Part shown: in pieces, positions 58,538-64,000 of the stretch
Layout: each line of letters starts with the position of its first letter
How positions within the stretch are numbered: the first letter of the stretch is position 1
Source of the DNA: Tetragonia tetragonoides
Lineage: Eukaryota; Streptophyta; Magnoliopsida; Caryophyllales; Aizoaceae
Assembly (NCBI GenBank): GCA_038025085.1
Contig: CM076144.1
Coordinates: 39,219,001 to 39,283,000, forward strand
DNA: 64,000 nt
Reading direction: 5' to 3'
Position numbers and translations under genes: made by a program
The notes under the pieces: model-generated
What the model saw: only the letters and a program-made list of their open reading frames with translations
Databases searched by the model: none
Told to the model about the DNA's origin: nothing

Positions 58538-58905
58538 CACTTGTGCCACAATTAAACCTGTGGCTCAAGATCAAAAATTCCGTGGCTGGAGTATCTAGCC
58601 ACGGAAAAACTTGTTGTTGGATCCCGTGACACAAGTGAGCGTGGCTAGGATATTGCCACGGGAAAATAGGTTCCGTGGCATAAATGAATTTTGTTGCCAT
58701 AGGTGTACCTGTGGCTAAATTGATTGGTCTAGCCACAAAAACTAACGTGGCAAGGCTGATATTGGTGTGGCTAGTAGCTCATCTAGCCACAAGATAAATC
58801 GTGGCAAAGAAATAAAGTGCCACGAAGCATAACGTGGTTAGCTGAATATGGCAACAATTAAATTCTTGTGGCAAAAGTCAGTAGCCACATTCATTCGTGG
58901 CTAAT
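58538..58905. mobile_element. Inverted-repeat-rich element end (GTGGCTAG/CTAGCCAC family)
   Basis: CACTTGTGCCAC at 58538 mirrors GTGACACAAGTG ending 58637. Beyond it, up to 58905, motifs CGTGGCTAG and CTAGCCACG, and CGTGGCA and TGCCACGG, alternate at short spacing. This pattern of subterminal inverted motifs fits the end of a CACTA-type element that interrupted the PMD gene. The other end was not identified. Confidence 0.45.
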
Positions 58906-59924
58906 TATATATTTTTTTGACGTTGTTATTGAAACATAAATGAGAGTACAAGCACAAGTAAATAAGGCAAGAGGGTATAGGCATAGCTAATCTGTTACGA
59001 ATAACTTCAATTTCAACCAAGAACCAACAATGATATATATAAAATAATACAAGTTTCATAGTAAATCATCCCGTGTTCAATGGATACATTATATTTCCCA
59101 AAAAAAAGGTTACCGGAAAATAAAAATATGAATCCGGATGTTATAGTGACATATGTTTTTGTGGCTAACTAAATCTGAAAACTAGTAAAGAAAACATCAG
59201 TGACATATGCTCCCGTACATATTCACAAGATTTCAGAAAGTCACCGCATCAATAATCCACCAATCGTTCACACCTACAAACACAAGAAAATAAAAACTCA
59301 ATTAGTTAAGCTGATGAAATTTCAAACTTGAGGTATGTTAACAGTTTAGGTGTGGTGATTAGAAAAAAAGGAGCAGTTGTGATGAATTAAAAAGAAATAT
59401 GACCCATAACATAAATATGTGATTAGTCACAACATATCATTACAACTACTATTGTTGTATCTTCAAACACATATACACTCTGAGACTCACGCACGCATAC
59501 ATACACACACACACTCACACACGCACACATACGATTGTTCATGTGGCGATTAAAAAAGCGAAGTGCAGTTCTCATTATAGATCTCCTAAGAAATGGTCCT
59601 ATTCTTTGTTTTCAATCAAAATTACACAACATTGCAGCTTTATTAGACCTTCATAAATTAGGAATTATATTTGTGTTGTAGCTTAGTGAAGAGACTAACT
59701 ACTAAGGGTAATCTTAGTACACCCAATATATCCATTCAAAATTCCATTTAGTAGCAAATCATCATATATCTCTTGTCTTGATTTATCTCGATTATTATTA
59801 CAACGCTTACAAGGACAATGAATCATATTCTCGTCTTCCCCTAAGTTACTACTCGTAAGAATATTAGCAAAAAAAAAAAATATAAATCACTATATCTATC
59901 GTCACACCAATCCACTCTAACAGA
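58906..59924. other. Spacer, no gene recognised
   Basis: AT-rich, with a CACACACA/ACGCACAC stretch at 59495-59530. No coding motif. Confidence 0.4.
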
Positions 59925-60330
59925 AAAATGCAGGCAGCAGATAACACAACAGCACAGCAAACAGAAAAACGCAGGTAGCAGACAACACAACAAACAGCAA
60001 ACGAAAAACAGCACACAGCAAACATCAAACAGAAAAACGTAGGCAGCAGACAACACAGCAAACAGCAGACCAACAGACAGCAAATTAAACAGCAAACAAC
60101 AGCACATCAAACAGCAAACAGCAAACAGCAGACAACAAATTAAACATCATCACAACAAAACCAGACAGCAGAACCAGCAGCACCTAAGAAGACTGCAACA
60201 ACAACAATGGCAACAGAACTACATCAACGCCAACACAACACCAGCAAAACAACACCAGCAACACAACAACAGGAGAAAAAAAAAGCTTGCCAACAGCAAA
60301 AAGAACAGCAACCCACCAGCAGGTTAAGAA
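59925..60330. repeat. CAGCAAACA/CAACA low-complexity repeat
   Basis: About 400 bp dominated by CAGCAAACAGC, GCAGACAACA and CAACAACA units in irregular tandem. Minus-strand frames (Cys/Leu/Val-rich) are repeat artefacts. Confidence 0.85.
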
Positions 60331-60639
60331 AAACAGACATTCTATCAACAACATCCAACATATCGTTCTAGCAATAACATAATTAGACCACAAAAATTAT
60401 GCTTTCGTCACAATAAAAAGACACTACTGAGTTGATACTAGTGTACTTAACAGTTGACAACGATACCAAGTTGCGAGAATTAAAGAACTAAAAGAATAAA
60501 GATAGTACATATTGTAAGAACCCTCGCCCTTTCGGCGCCTATTGAAATATTTAGTTGGAAATTAATGGTTCTTAAATAATACGTCATATACAATTTAAAT
60601 TCAATTATAATGGGGAATAACAATTTGCAAGCAATGAAG

Positions 60640-61460
60640 CCGCCACCAATTTTTAGGAAACAATTGGAAACTATTAAAAAGTCCACCCAATTCCTATTGG
60701 GAATTGACTCATACCCATGGGGCTAAATATTGAGTTCGGGGGTGTAGGTACGAAATAAACAAAACGAATCTCATCTAAATCGCCCGAATTAACAGCCTCT
60801 ATTAAGCCTATCCATGTCAAATATTTATTTATGCTATATGGTTCCATACAAATCCGGTCGTCCAAGGTCCTAAAATTAGCTAGGCGGGTTAAAGACGACC
60901 AAATTACCTACCGTTATCACTTTGCACATATTATCCAATTTGCATGCATACTATTTATCAAACATAAATAAGAGATAAGAGCAATAATTTAACGCTCCAA
61001 CCTACCACACATTGCTAAATGCGCCAAGCATTGCATATGCACATCAATAAATTTATTAGTAACTTCAATAAAAGAACAATGCAAAAATATTAAATTCATG
61101 CTAAAATAAACCTAAGAGGTTGCTACATGCATGCACTAACATGCATAACTATTTACAAGGGTCAAAGCATGCATAATTATTCAACCATAATCAAAAACTA
61201 GATAAAACATGATTATAAACAATAAAGAAGAGATTTAATAAAAGATTTAGGCCCTCAGGATGGTTAACCTGGACATTCTATTCGAATGGGACTAGTAGAA
61301 TTGGAATTGCTCTTCAATCTTGAATGCTAGGTTGGGTGCAATGGCTTGCTTGAGTCTTCAAAATCTGAATTCTCAATGATTTGGGGTATTTGTGCTCTCA
61401 AATTGCTTTCAAAATTATAAACTGGACTAACCTCCCTCAAAAGAGGGTGAAAGGTGGTAT
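60640..61460 (+). repeat. LTR-like dispersed repeat, copy 2
   Basis: It aligns in order with 49808-50640 (see that entry), including GCCGCCACCAATTTTTAGG, CCTATTGGGAATTGACTC, GAGTTCGGGGGTGTAGGTAC and CCCTCAGGATGGTTAACCTGG. It is followed by GC-rich sequence and then the second PMD gene. This suggests the repeat is the LTR or leader of the PMD-bearing element. Confidence 0.55.
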
Positions 61461-61539
61461 CTATAGAGTTAGGGGACGAAATTAGGGGCCTAGGGCTGCA
61501 AACCCGGCGCCGAAACTCGGCCCAGCCAAAAAAAGGCCC

Positions 61540-61640
61540 AGCGGCCAGCCGGAAGGCAGCTGGAGCCCAGTGGCTGCAGCTGGGACTCAGCGGCAGTGCG
61601 TTGGAGCTTAGCGGCTGCAGCTGGGGCTCAGCGGCTGCCC
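61540..61640. repeat. GC-rich minisatellite (GGCTGCAGCTGGGRCTCAGC)
   Basis: Three to four imperfect units of 27-30 bp in tandem. The Ala/Leu-rich frames across it are not supported as genes. Related AGCGGC-rich sequence returns at 62540-62720. Confidence 0.75.
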
Positions 61641-62174
61641 TGATGGCCCTCGCTGTCACGCGTGTGATGCCGGGCTGACAGCGTGAGCCACTCGACCCAG
61701 AGGCACGCGCGTGGCTAGGGTTTTTTGACTTTTTTGCTCGGTAAATTACAAAATTTCCCTTGGGCTGACCCAGGGGGTCGGGATTGAGTGATTTTGACCC
61801 AAATCTTTAAGACACGATATCTCTTGATCCGGGAGCCTGATTGAGGCAAGGTCAAAGGCGTTGGAATCCTTATAACAAGGGCTATCCAAAGACTGATGTT
61901 TCAAGGAATTTGGTCTAGATTTTCGAGCAATGTCCTTTTCTACTTACGTCCATGTTATTCCATTCCCATCATCATCGGGCTTTGCGGTGCCAGGGGATGA
62001 GAACCGATTAGGGTATCTACAGAAGCCCCCACTTTGACCGAGCTTGTGTAAGCGAAGGTCAAAGTATTTGCTAAAAAATGCCTGCAATGTTTTTTTTTTT
62101 TTTTTTTTAAAATGCTTTATGTTAGGGGAAAAAGATAAAAAGGTAGAATCCTGACCGCCTGTGGTCAGGGTTAC

Positions 62175-62310
62175 CTGCTCTGCGGGTGCCGACGCATTGC
62201 TAATTTTCATAGCCTCGTCGTCAAAGAGCGTTGCGTAGCTCTGCTTTGCGGGTGCCAACGTGACACTAATTTTGATAGCCTCAACGTCAAAGAGCGCTGC
62301 GTAGCTCTGC
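62175..62310. repeat. Two ~70-bp tandem units
   Basis: Both units carry CTCTGCGGGTGCC / CTTTGCGGGTGCC, CTAATTTTSATAGCCTC and TCAAAGAGCGYTGCGTAGCT. Confidence 0.85.
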
Positions 62311-63002
62311 CTTAGTATTGCCTGTGCCTTGGAAAATTGTGCCTGCAAAATTAAATTATATGCTTGTGCCTGCGGAAATAGATTGTACCGGGTCGCTAGG
62401 ATAGGAAACCGTGTTGCGAGGGGCAAAAACGTCATTTTGGGTGACAAGCTCGTATCTGCCAGGCTTCTAACGGTCGAGAAATGTAATCCCGCGCGAAATA
62501 TGAACTTGTGGGCCTGCCCCGTGAGAGGCGGAAGAGAAAAAGGGTCTAGCGGCCATGCGCAGGGCCGCTGAGGGCTGGGCGGCCTTATCGGGCCCGCTCA
62601 GCGGTTCAACTGGCGTCGCGGAGGTGCTGAGAGCAGCTGCCGGGGCCAGCGGCCTGGCCGCCAGGGCCTGGGCGGCCCTGAATCGGGCCGCTGGGCCGGT
62701 TCAGTGGTGCGGGTTGGGGTTTAATTGGGAGAAAGCCGAATTTTGGGTCATTTCTTCCCCAAAATTTCAAGACTCTCTCTCTACCTCCATTGTTGCCCAA
62801 ACTTCAATTGTTGCTCAAATTTGCTCCTTTTTGCTTGCATTTTCTTGCTTTTGCATAATCTTTGCATAATTTGAAGTTTATTTGTGATTTCTCACAAATT
62901 TGTGGTGAATTTGAGAGTGGGTTTTTGAAACCCTTGGAGAAAGAAATCCGAATTTCTCCATCCTTGCTTGTTGTTCTTGCTTGCTTGCTCATCCTTTTTC
63001 CA

Positions 63003-64000
63003 TGGCTCCAAAATTGGGAAAGAGGAGGAGTAGGAGAACCGAGGTGCGAGAGGAGGTAGAGGAAATCGACATCTTCACCAAGGCTTTTCCATCTCATGTG
63101 AAGCTATCAAAGAGGAAGCCTAATGTGGCTTTTCCTCAAGATCGATACACTCGGTCGGATAGGATGCCCGACATTGTTTAGGATCGATCGGAGTTGATTT
63201 TTCGACCGGCGACTCACTTGAGCCCTCGGGCATCCAAGTTCGTGGTAAGTCTTCAAACTTTTGAATTCATAGTTTTATGCATTGAATTTGAGTTTAAATG
63301 CTTGCCTTGAACAGAATTTGTGTAGAATTTGTGTACAATTGTCAAGCTTGTAGTGCATGTGATCTTGCGCGGATTGAACGAACTTAGAAACATGCCTAGG
63401 ATTGAACATTTGATTGAAATGTGAACCTAAGGGGTTGCGAACTTGATCATAGGAACCCGATGGGAATTTGAAGGCCCATGGAAACTATGGCTCTTCGATT
63501 AAGCTTTACAAAACCTTGCCCAAAGAGGTACAAGATGCGGTTTTGAATGCGGGGTTTGGGCCCCTTTCGAGAGTGGCGAACTCGGTTGAGTGAGTCAAGA
63601 GGTGTATCGTTCGGTTGTCCTTGGAGCATTTTTGGGACACCAACAATACGTTCCACTTCCCTAATGGGGAAATGATGATTACTCCTTCGGAGTTTGCAAT
63701 GTTGACCGGGGTACCTTGCGTGGGTACGCCCATTGTTTATGACGTTTCTATTTGGAAACGTAAGACGGAGTTGGTGGAGCTCTTTGGCCCTTGGGGGAAC
63801 ACTTTGGGTCACCACTACCGTTCTTACAGCGAGCTCTTTACTGCTTTGAAAGACCCGAGGTATAAGAGGAATACCTCGGTGGAGCAAATGGCAAGGATGT
63901 TTATCGCCTACCTCCTTTCCACCACTATCTTTAGTGACAAGGGGGCTGCATACTCTCCAGCAGTATAGGGAGGCCCTCTTGCGCATGGATTGGCACAAGG
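63003..64000 (+). pseudogene. Second plant mobile domain gene, broken and cut by the window end
   Basis: It starts MAPKLGKRRSRRTEVREEVE with a basic/acidic head. A TAG at 63179 interrupts it, then a GTAAGT donor lies near 63245. A later exon (about 63470 onward) encodes LYKTLPKEVQDAVLNAGFGP, a TGA near 63591, and then the PMD signature EHFWDTNNTFHFPNGEMMIT, PSEFAMLTGVPCVGTP and DPRYKRNTSVEQMARMFIAY. A TAG follows at 63966-63968, where a +1 shift would continue QQYREALLRMDWHK to the window edge. It is a different subfamily from the 55-kb copy. It lies downstream of LTR-like copy 2, so it is probably carried by a retrotransposon. Confidence 0.65.

Noticed and set aside
60184..60393. Leu/Val-rich membrane-like ORF (minus)
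   Set aside because: It arises from the CAACA-rich low-complexity repeat.
49808..61460. LTR pair of a single 11-kb element enclosing the 55-kb PMD gene
   Set aside because: The two copies are same-oriented and bracket the gene, but they are too diverged by eye, and no PBS, PPT or target duplication pairing was found. Separate elements are more likely.
61327..61659. 110-codon minus-strand ORF
   Set aside because: It crosses a GC-rich minisatellite and LTR-like sequence, with no family motif and no splice context.

Overview
The window is nuclear DNA of a flowering plant, most likely a eudicot. Genes are split by GT/GC-AG introns, the background is AT-rich, and most of the sequence is transposon. 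I cannot place the species from sequence alone. I reconstruct three intact protein-coding genes, and the rest is mobile elements, gene relics and simple repeats.

At 2-11 kb there is a small cis-prenyltransferase (CPT, undecaprenyl/dehydrodolichyl diphosphate synthase family) cluster. Gene 1 (+, 2024-6467) and gene 2 (-, 7122-8919) are tail-to-tail paralogs sharing the same 3-exon layout, with a middle exon of exactly 68 nt in both. A degenerate third copy follows at 9.9-10.6 kb. Further relics lie at 43.2 kb (exon 1) and 45.5 kb (exon 2), and flanking duplicates at 23.4 and 46.5 kb. Both intact copies have unusual substitutions in otherwise conserved active-site segments.

From 10.2 to 29 kb is a transposon nest. 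It holds a Mutator-like element that captured a jasmonate-ZIM (JAZ) gene 5' end, and a larger Mutator-like element with a broken MURA transposase that itself carries a hAT MITE. It also holds a Helitron-like element, a Copia retrotransposon with non-canonical TA..TA LTR ends and a Harbinger-type MITE inside one LTR, and a 3.6-kb CACTA element containing a pogo/Emigrant-type insertion.

From 30.0 to 36.2 kb (-) is a complete 15-exon, 496-residue ROOT UVB SENSITIVE (DUF647) gene, probably RUS5. Its introns hold a LINE fragment, a hAT-type MITE and a SINE. Its start region carries a 22-bp duplication that creates an upstream ORF repeating its first seven codons.

From 36 to 51 kb come a LINE with a 16-bp target duplication, Helitron-like tandem ends, a miniature LTR retrotransposon (TRIM) embedded in (ATT)n with a Stowaway MITE in one LTR, hAT MITEs and another CACTA. 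From 51 to 64 kb lie a possible non-coding transcription unit, a broken plant-mobile-domain (PMD) gene (55.4-58.5 kb), two diverged copies of an LTR-like repeat, and the start of a second broken PMD gene running off the window end.

Exon joins were worked out by hand from reading frame, splice sites and paralogy. Element family names rest on termini, target-site duplications and recognisable protein motifs, not on database searches.
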